A stretch of DNA of 64,000 nt from Streptomyces sp. CB01580 (GCF_001905795.1 NZ_LIXJ01000027.1:80199-144198); one strand, 5' to 3'. Shown: positions 23,953-33,628, counted from the stretch's first letter. Numbers and translations: made by a program. Notes: generated by a model not told the origin, from the letters alone.

Positions 23953-26537
23953 CGGTCTGGAAGACATCGAGACGCAACTTCCTCGCGCACAAGGGACGCA
24001 TGGCGCTCTCCGCCGTCGCGGTCCTGCTGTCGGTGGCGTTCGTGTGCGGCACGCTCGTCTTCACCGACACCATGAGCACCACGTTCGACAAGCTCTTCGC
24101 CGCGACCGCGGCCGATGTCACCGTCAGGCCCGAGAAGCCCGAGGACGACGCCCCGCCCCAGGGGAACGGCAGGCCCGCCACCGTGCCCGCCACCGCCGTC
24201 GAGCGGGCGGCCCGGGCCACCGGCGTGCGGCACGCCGAGGGCGCCGTGGTCAGCACCTCCGTCACCGTCGTCGACAGCCACGACAAGAACATCGGCTCGA
24301 CCACGGGCGCCCCGACCATCGCACGCAACTGGACGAAGAACGACCTGCGTTCGATGGAGATCACCTCCGGTCACGTGCCGCGCGGCCCGACCGAGGCCAT
24401 GGTCGACGCCGACACCGCCGACAAGCACCAGCTGAAGCTCGGCGACACCCTGCGCACCATCACCGCCCAGGGCGACCTCGTGACGAGGATCAGCGGCATC
24501 GTCACGTTCAAGGTCACCAACCCCGGTGCGGCGGCCGTCTACTTCGACACCGCCACCGCGCAGAAGAAGCTGCTCGGTGCGCCCGGAGTCTTCAGTGTCG
24601 TCTTCGTGACCGCCGAACCCGGCGTCGCCCACACCGAGTTGAAGAAGAACGTGGCCGCCGCGCTCGGCACAACCTCCGGGTACGAGCTCCAGACCCAGAA
24701 GGAGGCCATGGACGCCAGCAAGGACTCGATGGGCTCCTTCCTGGACGTCATGAAGTACGCCATGCTCGGCTTCGCCGGGATCGCCTTCCTCGTCGGCATC
24801 TTCCTGATCGTCAACACCTTCTCGATGCTGGTCGCCCAGCGCACCCGTGAGATCGGGCTGATGCGGGCCATCGGATCGAGCCGCGAGCAGGTCAACCGGT
24901 CCGTGCTGATCGAGGCGCTGCTCCTCGGTCTGGTCGGCTCCGTCCTCGGGGTCGGCGCCGGGATCGGCCTCGCCGTCGGGCTGATGAAGGTCATGGGTGC
25001 CGTGGGCATGGAGCTGTCCACCCAGGACCTCACCGTCGTGTGGACGACCCCGGTGGCCGGGCTGGTGCTCGGCGTCGTCGTCACCGTCGTCGCCGCGTAC
25101 GTGCCGGCCCGCCGTGCCGGGAAGATCTCCCCGATGGCCGCGCTGCGCGACGCCGGGACCCCCGCCGACGGGCGCGCCGGACGGGTCAGGGCCGTGATCG
25201 GTCTGGTCCTCACCCTCGGTGGCGGCGCCGCGCTGTACGCCGCGACGCGGGCCGACGAGTCGGGCACGGGCGCGCTGTGGCTCGGCGTCGGCGTGGTCCT
25301 CAGCCTGGTCGGCTTCGTCGTGATCGGGCCGCTGCTGGCCGGGTTCGTGGTCCGGGTGCTGAGCGCGGTACTGCTGCGGGTCTTCGGTTCCGTCGGCCGG
25401 CTCGCGGAACGCAACGCCCTGCGCAACCCGCGCCGCACCGGAGCGACCGGTGCCGCGCTGATGATCGGCCTCGCTCTGGTGGCCTGCCTCTCGGTCGTCG
25501 GCTCCTCGATGGTCGCCTCGGCCACCGACGAACTCGACAAGTCGGTCGGTGCCGACTTCATCGTCCAGCCGAAGGGGGGCTCGGGCTCGCTCCTGGTGGA
25601 CCAGGCCGCGAAGGCCGTGGAGTCCGCGCCGGGCATCGAGCACTTCACCGAGTACAAGCTCGTCGGCGCCCGGCTCACCACCCCGGACGGCTCCGTCGAG
25701 AAGGGCGCGCGCCTGTCCGCCGCCGACCCCACCTACCCGGAGGACGTCCGTCGCGAGACCGTCGCCGGGAAGATCGCCGACGCGTACGGCCCGGACGCCA
25801 TGTCGGTCGGGGAGAAGTTCGCCGCCGACCACCACATCGAGGTGGGCGACCGGATCACCGTCGCGTTCACGGGTGGTGAGACGGCGAAGCTGAAGGTCGC
25901 CGCGATCACCTCGGACGACGCGACCGTCGACCGGGATTCGATGTACGTCAACATCACGACCGCCGCCCGGTACCTTCCCGCCGACGCCGTGCCGGACAAC
26001 ATGCTCATGTTCGCCAAGGCCGTGGACGGCAAGGAGAAGGAGGCGTACGACGGGCTGAAGAAGGCCCTCGCCCCGTACCCGCAGTACGAGGTGCGCAACC
26101 AGGCGGACTTCAAGGAGATGGTGGAGGACCAGATCGGTCAGCTGCTGAACATCGTCTACGGGCTGCTGGCGCTCGCGATCATCGTCGCGGTGCTCGGCGT
26201 GGTGAACACCCTGGCCCTGTCCGTGGTCGAGCGGACCCGTGAGATCGGCCTGCTGCGGGCCATCGGTCTCTCCCGGCGTCAGCTGCGGCGGATGATCCGG
26301 CTGGAGTCCGTGGTCATCGCGGTCTTCGGCGCCCTGCTCGGCCTCGGTCTGGGCATGGGCTGGGGCACGGCGGCCCAGAAGCTGCTGGCCCTGGAGGGGC
26401 TCGGCGTCCTGGAGATCCCGTGGCCGACGATCCTCACGGTCTTCGTCGGATCCGCCTTCGTCGGCCTGTTCGCGGCCCTGGTCCCGGCGTTCCGGGCGGG
26501 CAGGATGAACGTCCTGAACGCGATCGCCACCGACTGA
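23949..26537 (+). CDS. ABC transporter permease with two FtsX domains
   Basis: The 862-residue membrane protein is a double FtsX/MacB-type permease. An N-terminal helix (about 15-40) is followed by an extracytoplasmic domain (about 45-265), three helices containing the first FtsX domain (TREIGLMRAIGSSREQVNRSVLIEALLLGL), further helices with a cytoplasmic junction (RNALRNPRRTGATGAALMIG), a second extracytoplasmic domain (about 520-720), and a second FtsX domain (TREIGLLRAIGLSRRQLRRMIRLESV). Such pairs export lipoproteins, peptides or antibiotics or act in envelope stress. This pair probably belongs to the conserved core left of the RiPP cluster rather than to the cluster, because a strong terminator follows. 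Confidence 0.9.
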   Translation: MTVWKTSRRNFLAHKGRMALSAVAVLLSVAFVCGTLVFTDTMSTTFDKLFAATAADVTVRPEKPEDDAPPQGNGRPATVPATAVERAARATGVRHAEGAVVSTSVTVVDSHDKNIGSTTGAPTIARNWTKNDLRSMEITSGHVPRGPTEAMVDADTADKHQLKLGDTLRTITAQGDLVTRISGIVTFKVTNPGAAAVYFDTATAQKKLLGAPGVFSVVFVTAEPGVAHTELKKNVAAALGTTSGYELQTQKEAMDASKDSMGSFLDVMKYAMLGFAGIAFLVGIFLIVNTFSMLVAQRTREIGLMRAIGSSREQVNRSVLIEALLLGLVGSVLGVGAGIGLAVGLMKVMGAVGMELSTQDLTVVWTTPVAGLVLGVVVTVVAAYVPARRAGKISPMAALRDAGTPADGRAGRVRAVIGLVLTLGGGAALYAATRADESGTGALWLGVGVVLSLVGFVVIGPLLAGFVVRVLSAVLLRVFGSVGRLAERNALRNPRRTGATGAALMIGLALVACLSVVGSSMVASATDELDKSVGADFIVQPKGGSGSLLVDQAAKAVESAPGIEHFTEYKLVGARLTTPDGSVEKGARLSAADPTYPEDVRRETVAGKIADAYGPDAMSVGEKFAADHHIEVGDRITVAFTGGETAKLKVAAITSDDATVDRDSMYVNITTAARYLPADAVPDNMLMFAKAVDGKEKEAYDGLKKALAPYPQYEVRNQADFKEMVEDQIGQLLNIVYGLLALAIIVAVLGVVNTLALSVVERTREIGLLRAIGLSRRQLRRMIRLESVVIAVFGALLGLGLGMGWGTAAQKLLALEGLGVLEIPWPTILTVFVGSAFVGLFAALVPAFRAGRMNVLNAIATD

Positions 26538-26630
26538 CGGAACCGGCACGGACCGACGGAACCGTCATGGAGCGACGGAACCGTCACGGATCGACCGCGG
26601 CGTCATGGAACGGTCGCACCGTCACCGAGT
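26536..26630. repeat. 19-bp degenerate tandem repeat after the permease stop
   Basis: Units resembling GACGGAACCGTCACGGATC begin at 26536, 26555, 26574 and 26593, with a fainter fifth. The first unit starts in the stop codon of the permease gene. Confidence 0.65.
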
Positions 26631-26670
26631 GGTGCGATCGCCGTGTACGCGTCGACGTAGGATGACTGAC

Positions 26671-26706
26671 CGGCCCCGGGGTGTTCCTCCAAACACCCCG
26701 GGGCCG
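26671..26706 (+). terminator. Strong hairpin terminator
   Basis: Perfect 15-base arms (26671-26685 and 26692-26706) with a 6-base loop. It ends the ABC exporter operon and marks the left edge of the accessory RiPP region. Confidence 0.85.
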
Positions 26707-26710
26707 CTGT

Positions 26711-26770
26711 CGTGTCATGCCGTGTCATGAAGTGTCGCGCCGTGTCGTGCGGTGTCGCGCCGTGCCCGTG
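26711..26770. repeat. GTGTC-type minisatellite, second copy
   Basis: Six imperfect 10-base units built from GTGTC plus ATGCC/GCGCC/GTGCG follow the terminator. It uses the same pentamer alphabet as the tract at 12784-12916. The remaining bases to 26928 show no gene apart from the ribosome site GAAGGGGAAAAC of the next gene. Confidence 0.7.
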
Positions 26771-26928
26771 CCGCCCGGATGTTCCCCGTGCGCGGGGCGG
26801 CGGTTGCACGAAGCTGCCGCGGGAGGTGCAGCAAGCTGACACGACCGGGCCCGCTCGTGCCCCTTCCCCGCTGGCATCGTCGTTCTGCCGGGGACCCCCG
26901 GCAGGACGTACCAGCCGAAGGGGAAAAC

Positions 26929-27204
26929 GTGTTCAGTTCTTCGCTTTCACGGAAGCCGGCCGGCCTCGCACGCACCGCCGCCGTCACGGGAATCGCCCTC
27001 GCCGCCTTCGGGTTCACCGCGGGTACGGCCAGTGCCGGTACCGTCCCCGCCGAGCGGTCCGCCCTCCCGCAGGCCGGGGCCGGCGAGGACCTTCCCGCGC
27101 ACCTCGTCCAGCGGGTCTGCACGGAGCTGGGGGCGATCGTGGCCCAGCTGCCCGTGTCCTCCGCACCCGCGCAGGTGTGCAAGCTGGTCAATGGCTGGGA
27201 CTAG
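26929..27204 (+). CDS. Small secreted protein upstream of the SARP gene
   Basis: The 91-residue product has a clear signal peptide: basic start, hydrophobic core (AAVTGIALAAFGF) and an ATASAG-like cleavage site near residue 36. The mature part is about 55 residues with exactly two cysteines (VCTELG... and QVCKLVNGWD), which could form a disulfide. The GTG at 26929 follows AAGGGGAAAAC; longer readings start inside the repeat tract. Its stop is 9 bases before the SARP start, so the two are co-transcribed. I do not recognise the family. It might be a secreted accessory or signal peptide of the cluster; that is speculation. Confidence 0.7.
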   Translation: MFSSSLSRKPAGLARTAAVTGIALAAFGFTAGTASAGTVPAERSALPQAGAGEDLPAHLVQRVCTELGAIVAQLPVSSAPAQVCKLVNGWD

Positions 27205-27213
27205 ACCGCGGTG

Positions 27214-29196
27214 ATGCGGTTTCAGCTGCTGGGTCCGCTGACCCTCACGGACGGCCCGGAGGCCGTCGTGCTCCCGCCGTCGAAGCCGACGATCCTGCTG
27301 GCGGCGCTCCTCCTGCACGCCAACACCGTCGTGTCCGCCGACTACCTCCAGCAGGCCGTGTGGGGGGAGGAGCAGCCGGCCACCGCCAAGGCCGCGCTCC
27401 AGACCTGCGTACTGCGGCTGCGCCGGCTGTTCACCAAGCACGGGGTGACCGAGACGTCGATCGAGGCGGTGCCGGGCGGCTACCGGATCACCGCCGGACC
27501 GCACACCCTCGACCTGCTTGGCTTCCGGGAGCAGGTGCGGCGGGCCGAGGTCCTGTCGCACGATCCGGAGGCGGAGCTGTGCGAGCTGAAGGACGCGCTG
27601 TCGCTGTGGCAGGGCTCCCTGCTGGCCAACGTGCGCTCCGACGTGCTGCACCGGGACGAGGTGCCGCGCCTGGCCGAGGAGCGGCTGCGGAGCGTGGAAC
27701 GGGTCTGCGACCTGCTGCTGGTGCTGGGACGGGACGGCGAGGCCCTCGTCGAACTATGGACAGCTACGCGCGTATACCCGGGTCACGAGCGGCTCCACGA
27801 GCAGTTGATCGAGGCGCTGTACCGTACGGGCCGGCAGACCCAGGCCCTCGCGGAGTACCGCCGGGTGAAGGGGTTCCTGCTCGACGAACTGGGCGTCGAT
27901 CCCTCGCCCGCTCTCCAGCAGCTGGAGCTCGCGATCCTGCGCGGTGAGGACCTCGGCGCCGCCGCCGCTGCCGCCGCGGGCACGGGTGCGGGTGCGGGTG
28001 CGCGGATCCTCGAAGGGCCCGTGGTCACGGCGGCGGGCCCCGCAGCGCTGCCGCCGGCCGGCGTCGCGGCCGGGTCCGGAGCGACCGGCGCCGCCGCGCT
28101 CGACGCCGGTGCGGCCACCGGTACGACCCCGCACGGAGCGGTGGCCGTCGGTACGGCCGCGCCGGGAGTGGTCACCGGCGCGAACCCGTCCGGAACGGTC
28201 ACCGACGCGGACCTGCCCGGAGCGGCTGTCGGCGCGGCCGGGCCGCCGACGGTCTCGCCGGTGCCGAACTTCACCGGACGGGAGGCCGAGACCGCCGCGA
28301 CGGCCGCCCGGCTCACCGCCCCGCTCGGCGACGCCGCCGAGCACCCGCCCACCGTGCTGGTGTCGGGCGCTCCCGGCATCGGCAAGTCGGCGCTGGCACA
28401 CCACGTCGCACACCTGACGCGCGATCACTTCCCGGGCGGCCGGGTGCTGGTGCGGATGACCCGGCTGGACGGTGGGCCCCGGGACCCCGCCGCCGTCCGG
28501 GCGGAGGTGGCGGCGGCCCTGCGTACCGCACCGGACGGGGGACGCGTCCTGTTCGTCCTCGACGACGTCGTGGACGCCGACCAGGTGCGCCCGCTGCTGC
28601 CCGCCGTCGCGCGAGCCCAGGGGGCGGTGATCGTCACCAGCCGGATGGGGCTCGCCGGGCTCGTCGCCACGCACGGCGGCTGGGTGCAGCGGCTGTCCGC
28701 GTTCACCGGGGCCGAGTCGTACGCGCTGCTGCGGTCCGTGCTGGGGTCCGAACGCGTCGAGGCGGAACCGGACGCCGCTCGTCGACTCACCGGGCTGTGC
28801 GGTCATTTCCCGCTCGCCCTAAGGATTCTGACGGCGCGACTGCTGACCCGGCCCGCGTTGCGGCTCGGTGACGCCGTCGACTGGCTCGGCGACGACCCGC
28901 TGGCCCGGCTCACGCTCACCGACACTCCGGGCCTGTCCGTGACCGCCGTCCTCGACGGCGCGCTGAACCGGCTCGACCCCAGGCTGTCCGAGGCGTTCCT
29001 CCGGGTGGCCGCGACCCCCGGGGACGGCTTCGGGCCCGAGGACGTTCCCGCCGTCACCGAGGCGGACCTGGAACGGCTCGCCGACGCCGGGCTGTTGGAG
29101 GACGGCCCGCCGGGCCCGTACCGGATCCACGCACTGCTCCGCGCCCACGCGCGAAGAACCGACCAGGAACGCATCCGCCGCACAGAGAAGGTGTGA
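27214..29196 (+). CDS. SARP-family activator with NB-ARC-like ATPase domain
   Basis: The 660-residue regulator has an OmpR-type winged helix (MRFQLLGPLTLTDG to about residue 95, with AALQTCVLRLRRLF) and a BTAD domain (about 100-245: LWQGSLLANV, HERLHEQLIEALYRTGRQTQALAEYRRVK). A 100-residue Ala/Gly/Thr/Pro linker follows, then a P-loop NTPase starting at the FTGREAE motif, with GAPGIGKSALAHH (about 386-398) and LFVLDDVVDADQV. This AfsR-like layout lacks the usual C-terminal TPR tail. SARPs bind heptameric direct repeats and switch on biosynthetic clusters. It is the first gene before the cyclodehydratase (5-base gap), so it is probably the pathway activator. GTG 27211 is an alternative start. 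Confidence 0.88.
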   Translation: MRFQLLGPLTLTDGPEAVVLPPSKPTILLAALLLHANTVVSADYLQQAVWGEEQPATAKAALQTCVLRLRRLFTKHGVTETSIEAVPGGYRITAGPHTLDLLGFREQVRRAEVLSHDPEAELCELKDALSLWQGSLLANVRSDVLHRDEVPRLAEERLRSVERVCDLLLVLGRDGEALVELWTATRVYPGHERLHEQLIEALYRTGRQTQALAEYRRVKGFLLDELGVDPSPALQQLELAILRGEDLGAAAAAAAGTGAGAGARILEGPVVTAAGPAALPPAGVAAGSGATGAAALDAGAATGTTPHGAVAVGTAAPGVVTGANPSGTVTDADLPGAAVGAAGPPTVSPVPNFTGREAETAATAARLTAPLGDAAEHPPTVLVSGAPGIGKSALAHHVAHLTRDHFPGGRVLVRMTRLDGGPRDPAAVRAEVAAALRTAPDGGRVLFVLDDVVDADQVRPLLPAVARAQGAVIVTSRMGLAGLVATHGGWVQRLSAFTGAESYALLRSVLGSERVEAEPDAARRLTGLCGHFPLALRILTARLLTRPALRLGDAVDWLGDDPLARLTLTDTPGLSVTAVLDGALNRLDPRLSEAFLRVAATPGDGFGPEDVPAVTEADLERLADAGLLEDGPPGPYRIHALLRAHARRTDQERIRRTEKV

Positions 29197-29201
29197 CCCC
29201 C

Positions 29202-31535
29202 ATGGCCGAGACCCCCGAGAGCACCCAGAAGACCGCCGGGAGCACCCCCGGGACCACCGGCGGCACCCCCGGGACCACTGCGACCGCACCCGCGTCGCCG
29301 GCTCCCGTGTCCACCGCCACGTTCGACGCGCTGGCCGCCACCCGGCCGCGCATCCGCCGGGACGTGCTGTTCACCGAGACCCCCGGCGGAGTGCTCTTCC
29401 ACAACGCCGACGGCGGGTTCCACCTGGCCGGTCGCACCGCCTACCGCTTCGCCTCCCTCGTCGTCCCGCACCTGACCGGCCACCACCGGCTCGCCGATCT
29501 CTGCGCGGGCTTCGGACCGGCCCAGCGGGCGATGGCCGCGGAGCTCGTCAAGACGTTGTACGAGCGGGAGTTCGCCCGCGACGTGCCCGAGCCCGGCACC
29601 GAGGCCGAGGCGGTGCCGGACGAGGTCGCGGAGCGGTTCGCCGCGCAGATCGCCTACGTCGACCACTACGCCGACGGCGCCCCCGAACGCTTCGCCCGCT
29701 TCCGGGCCACCCGGGTCGCGGTCCTCGGCGACGACGAGATCGCCCGCTGGTGCGCGCTGAGCCTGCTGCGCAACGGGTGCGTACGGATCGGCACGACCAC
29801 GGAGTTCGCCGACGTGACCGCCGAGGCGGGCCGGGCCGCCGCCCGCGCGGACCGGATCGCCGCCGGGGCGGGGGCCGGCTGGGCCGAGCTCGACGGGTAC
29901 GACGTCGTGGTGATGACCGGCGCCGGGGCCGGGCCGCGCACCCACCGGCTGCTGGCCGCAGGGGTGCCCGAGGGCCGGACCCTGGTCCCGGCCTGGCTGT
30001 TCGGCGAGCGCCTGGTGGTGGGGCCGCTCGCCACCGCGGCCTCCACCGGCTGCTGGTCCTGCGCCGTGCTGCGACTGGGCGGCAACGTGGCGGCGGGGGA
30101 GGCCGCCGAGCTGTGGAGCCAGGCGGCGGGCGCCGCCCCGCAGTCCCGGGACACCCTGTCCGGGCCGGTCGCCGCGATGGTGGGCAACCTCCTCGGCTAC
30201 GAGGTCTTCCGCCTCACCACCGGAGCCCTGCCCGCCGAGACGGACCGCCAGGTCCTGATCCAGGACCTGGCGTCGCTGGACGTGATGGCCGAGCCGGTCC
30301 GCCCGCACCCGCGCTGCGGGCGCTGTGCCGCCCTGGACGACCGCGAGCCCGCCGCCGTCCTGCCCGAGGGGCTGGCGCTGCCGGTCACTCCGACCGTGGA
30401 GACCGCCCGTGACGCGGAGGCCATGGTCGACGAGCTGAACCGGTACAGCGCGGCGCTGGTGCGTCCGCACACCGGGATCCTGCGGCGCTGGGACGACGAG
30501 GCGCTGACCCAGACCCCGCTGAAGATCAGCCGGGTCGAGGTGGCGCTCGGGGCCGGGGAGCGGCGGCGGATCGCCGCCTTCGACGTGCACCACCTGGCGG
30601 GGGCGCGGATGCGGGCCCTGTACGCGGCGGCGACCGCGTACGTGGAACACGTGGTGCCCCTCGGCGCGGCCGGGGGCGCGGTGGCGGACCGGGTGCTCGG
30701 CCCGGACGCGCTGACCACCGGCGGCGGCACCGGGGCGCTCCCGGACACCTGGACCGTGGCCACCTCGCTGATCGGCAAGGAGCCGGTCCGGGTGCCCGCC
30801 GCGGCCGTACGGACCTTCGGGGCGCACAACCGGGAGCGCGTCCATCTCGCGACGAGGGCCGGCGCGGGCGCGGGCGCGGACGAGCGGGAGGCGGCCGGCA
30901 CCGGTCTGATGTCCGCGCTGGCGCACGACGCGCTGCTGCGGGCGCTGCGGGGCACGACGGAGGTCCGCCCGGTCGCCGCCGACGGGGACGATCCGGAGCT
31001 GGTGTTCCTGCTGAAGTCCGCGGCCAATCTGGATCTCTCGGTGGAACTGCTGGACCTGGGCGAGGGCGGGCGCACCTCCGCGCAGGTGGTGCTGGCCCGG
31101 GAGGCCGACGGCGGGAACGGCCGGGGGCGCTGGGCGGCCGGTGCGGGGCTGTCGCGGCGCGCGGCGGCCTGCGCGGCGCTGCGGGACCTGCTCGGGCAGG
31201 CCCAACTGGCCGCCGAGGACCCGGAGTCCCCGGTCGACACGGGCGACCCGCTGGTCCGTGACCTGGCGGCCGGGTCCGTCGCGGTGACCGGCGGCTCGGT
31301 CACGGTCGACGGGCCGGAGACCACGTTCGACGCGATCCTCGACCGGCTCGCCGACGCGGGTCGCGACGCCCTGTACGTGCCGACCACCCCGGCCGATCTC
31401 GCGGGGGGCGGCATCAGCACCGCCCGGGTGCTGCTCACGGTCGACGGCGGCGCGGCGGCCCCGGTGGCCCCGGACGCGACGAGCACGGCCGGTGACGGTG
31501 CGGCGGACGGCGAGGGCGGGCCCGATGTCCGTTGA
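29202..31535 (+). CDS. E1-like leader-binding protein fused to a degenerate YcaO domain
   Basis: The 777-residue protein is the partner (C or F-type) protein of azoline-forming RiPP cyclodehydratases. After a Thr/Pro-rich start, residues about 47-130 form the leader-binding winged-helix part (PRIRRDVLFTETPGGVLFHNADGGF). A ThiF/E1-like domain follows, with a zinc tetracysteine at 284/287 (GCWSCA) and 372/375 (RCGRCA). Residues about 420-760 resemble a YcaO fold (RPHTGILRR, TATSLIGKEPVRVPAAAV, AGAGADEREAAGTGLMSALAHD), but the ATP/Mg residues are lost: EH replaces ER at about 482 and AHD replaces ERD at about 574-576. It probably recruits the leader and activates the separate YcaO enzymes. The stop overlaps the next start. 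Confidence 0.85.
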   Translation: MAETPESTQKTAGSTPGTTGGTPGTTATAPASPAPVSTATFDALAATRPRIRRDVLFTETPGGVLFHNADGGFHLAGRTAYRFASLVVPHLTGHHRLADLCAGFGPAQRAMAAELVKTLYEREFARDVPEPGTEAEAVPDEVAERFAAQIAYVDHYADGAPERFARFRATRVAVLGDDEIARWCALSLLRNGCVRIGTTTEFADVTAEAGRAAARADRIAAGAGAGWAELDGYDVVVMTGAGAGPRTHRLLAAGVPEGRTLVPAWLFGERLVVGPLATAASTGCWSCAVLRLGGNVAAGEAAELWSQAAGAAPQSRDTLSGPVAAMVGNLLGYEVFRLTTGALPAETDRQVLIQDLASLDVMAEPVRPHPRCGRCAALDDREPAAVLPEGLALPVTPTVETARDAEAMVDELNRYSAALVRPHTGILRRWDDEALTQTPLKISRVEVALGAGERRRIAAFDVHHLAGARMRALYAAATAYVEHVVPLGAAGGAVADRVLGPDALTTGGGTGALPDTWTVATSLIGKEPVRVPAAAVRTFGAHNRERVHLATRAGAGAGADEREAAGTGLMSALAHDALLRALRGTTEVRPVAADGDDPELVFLLKSAANLDLSVELLDLGEGGRTSAQVVLAREADGGNGRGRWAAGAGLSRRAAACAALRDLLGQAQLAAEDPESPVDTGDPLVRDLAAGSVAVTGGSVTVDGPETTFDAILDRLADAGRDALYVPTTPADLAGGGISTARVLLTVDGGAAAPVAPDATSTAGDGAADGEGGPDVR

Positions 31536-33537
31536 GACCCCGGTCCGGCAGGACCCCCCGCCGGTCCGTTCCGCGCGCGCCCTCGCGGCGGCGCTGCGGG
31601 ACGCGCTGGCCCGGCACGGGACGCCGCCCCCGCTGGACGTGGCGCCGCTCGGCGTGCGCGACGCCTTCACGGACGGGGCGCCGGACGAGCCGCCCGCCCC
31701 GGTCGGCGCGGGCACCGCGACCGCTCCGGTCGCTCAGGGCGCTCCCGATCCCGCCGTGCCCGTCCGGTTCTACGGCCGGCACGCGGTCGTCGGTCCCTTC
31801 GCGCCCCGGGGGAGCGGCGGGCAGGACGGCGGCCGGACGTGCGTCCACTGCCTGGAGCGGCGCTGGCAGGCGGTCCGTTCCGTCGCGCTGCGCGAGGCGC
31901 TGGAGCTGGGCTCGGGCACCCGGGCCGCCGGGGAGTCCCCGTACGTCACCCCGTTCGCCGCGCATGCCCTCGCGGGGCTGATCGCCGCCCGGCTGGTCGG
32001 CGACGGGCCGGAAACCGGCGTCCGCCCGGCCGTGCACCTGGTGGACCTGGAAACCCTGACGGTCCGTCACTACCCGCTGGTGCCCGACCCGGAGTGCCCG
32101 CGCTGCGCGGTGCCGGAGGCCGACACGGCCGAGGCGGCGGCGCTCACCCTGCGCCCCGCGCCCAAGCGCCGCCCCGGCGGCTTCCGGGTGCGGGACATCG
32201 GGACGTACGACCTGCCGATGGAGCCGTACGCCAACCCGGTGTGCGGGTCGCTCGGCCCCTCCGTGGTCCAGGACGTCTCCTCCACCTCCACGTCCGCCAC
32301 CATCGGCTGCTTCTCCATGCGCTCGGGGGAGTACCTGCGCGAGACGTTCTGGGGCGGCCACGCGGACACGTTCGCCGAGAGCATGCGGATCGGCGTGCTG
32401 GAGGGCCTCGAACGGTACGCGGGCATGCGGTCCCGGGCCAAACGGGCCGGTACGACGGACTCCCTGGACGCCCTGAGGGCCCGCGGCGAGCACGCGCTCG
32501 ACCCCAGGGTGTGCGGGCTGTACTCGGACGACTTCCACCGAGCCAACCCCCGGGTGGTCCCGTTCGCCCCGGACCGCCCCATCCCCTGGGTGCAGGGCTG
32601 GTCCCTGCGCGACCGGCGCACGGTCCTGGTGCCCGAGGTCCTCACGTACTACCACGCGCCCGGTCTGGAGAACCGGTTCGTCCAGGAGAGCTCCAACGGC
32701 TGCGCCTCCGGCGGCTGCCTCGAAGAGGCCGTCTACTTCGGGCTGATGGAGGTCGTCGAGCGCGACGCGTTCCTGCTCGCCTGGTACGGCCGGGCCGCGC
32801 TGCCGGAGATCGACGCGGCCACCAGCCGCCGCCCCGCCACCCGGCAGATGATCGACCGGCTGGAGATGTACGGCTACGAGGCCCGCTTCTTCGACACCCG
32901 GATCTCCTTCCCGATCCCCGTCGTCACGGGCGTGGCCGTGCGCCGGGACGGCGGGCCGGGCCTCATGTGCTTCGGCGCCGGGGCCGGGCTCGACCCGGAG
33001 GCGGCGCTGGCGGGCGCGCTGTGCGAGATCGCCACGGACGCGGTGAACCTGCGCCGCCGTACCGAAGGCGACCTGGAACGGCTGCGCGCCATGGCCGCCG
33101 ACTTCGACCGGGTGGAGGCGCTGCACGACCACCCGCTGGTCTACGGGCTGCCCGAGATGGGTCACCACGCGCGCTTCCTGCTCGGCGGACCGGGCGAGCC
33201 CCGCCCCCCGAAACGGTCCTTCGACGCGCTGTACGGGGACGGTTCGGTGCTGCCGGTCTCCGACGACCTGCGCGAGGACCTGACCCGGTGCGTGGACGCC
33301 GTCGCCGCCGCCGGGTTCGACGTGGTCGTCGTCGACCAGACCATGCCGGAGCAGCGCGAACTGGGGCTGACCACGGTCGGCGTCCTGGTGCCGGGGCTGC
33401 TGCCGATCGACTTCGGCCGGAGCCGTCAGCGGGCGCTCGGCATGGACCGGCTGCGCACCGCCCTGCGCGTGGCCGGGCTGCGCGAGCACGACCTGACCGA
33501 CGCCGACCTCAACCCGGCCCCGCATCCCTTCCCATGA
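31525..33537 (+). CDS. YcaO cyclodehydratase 1
   Basis: The 670-residue enzyme should phosphorylate the amide oxygen with ATP to convert Cys, Ser or Thr residues to azolines. The front third has a zinc tetracysteine (C106/C109 and C191/C194; TCVHC, ECPRC) as in E1-like/YcaO fusions. The YcaO part carries the ATP/Mg residues in LEGLERYAG (E293, E296, R297) and in NGCASGGCLEEAVYFGLMEVVERDAF (E412, R413, D414). It ends in PHPFP, the PxPxP tail needed by azoline-forming YcaO enzymes. The ATG at 31525 overlaps the preceding gene by 11 bases. A second intact YcaO lies at 42331-44310. The DNA just past its stop repeats the tail-coding sequence. Confidence 0.92.
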   Translation: MSVETPVRQDPPPVRSARALAAALRDALARHGTPPPLDVAPLGVRDAFTDGAPDEPPAPVGAGTATAPVAQGAPDPAVPVRFYGRHAVVGPFAPRGSGGQDGGRTCVHCLERRWQAVRSVALREALELGSGTRAAGESPYVTPFAAHALAGLIAARLVGDGPETGVRPAVHLVDLETLTVRHYPLVPDPECPRCAVPEADTAEAAALTLRPAPKRRPGGFRVRDIGTYDLPMEPYANPVCGSLGPSVVQDVSSTSTSATIGCFSMRSGEYLRETFWGGHADTFAESMRIGVLEGLERYAGMRSRAKRAGTTDSLDALRARGEHALDPRVCGLYSDDFHRANPRVVPFAPDRPIPWVQGWSLRDRRTVLVPEVLTYYHAPGLENRFVQESSNGCASGGCLEEAVYFGLMEVVERDAFLLAWYGRAALPEIDAATSRRPATRQMIDRLEMYGYEARFFDTRISFPIPVVTGVAVRRDGGPGLMCFGAGAGLDPEAALAGALCEIATDAVNLRRRTEGDLERLRAMAADFDRVEALHDHPLVYGLPEMGHHARFLLGGPGEPRPPKRSFDALYGDGSVLPVSDDLREDLTRCVDAVAAAGFDVVVVDQTMPEQRELGLTTVGVLVPGLLPIDFGRSRQRALGMDRLRTALRVAGLREHDLTDADLNPAPHPFP

Positions 33538-33628
33538 CCGCCGGTCCCGCACTCCTTTCGACGACCGCCGGTCCCGCATCCGCCCCGGCCGGGCCGCACC
33601 CGGCCCCGTTCCGCACCCCTTCCCGTGA
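33519..33628 (+). repeat. 27-bp tandem duplication of the YcaO1 3' end
   Basis: The 27 bases 33519-33545 (codons for the PHPFP tail and stop plus flank) recur at 33546-33572 with 22 of 27 matches. A third partial copy begins at 33573. Bases 33608-33628, in another frame, again spell the codons for VPHPFP and a stop, identical in peptide to the end of the second YcaO. The gap thus holds decayed copies of a YcaO C-terminus. Confidence 0.75.
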
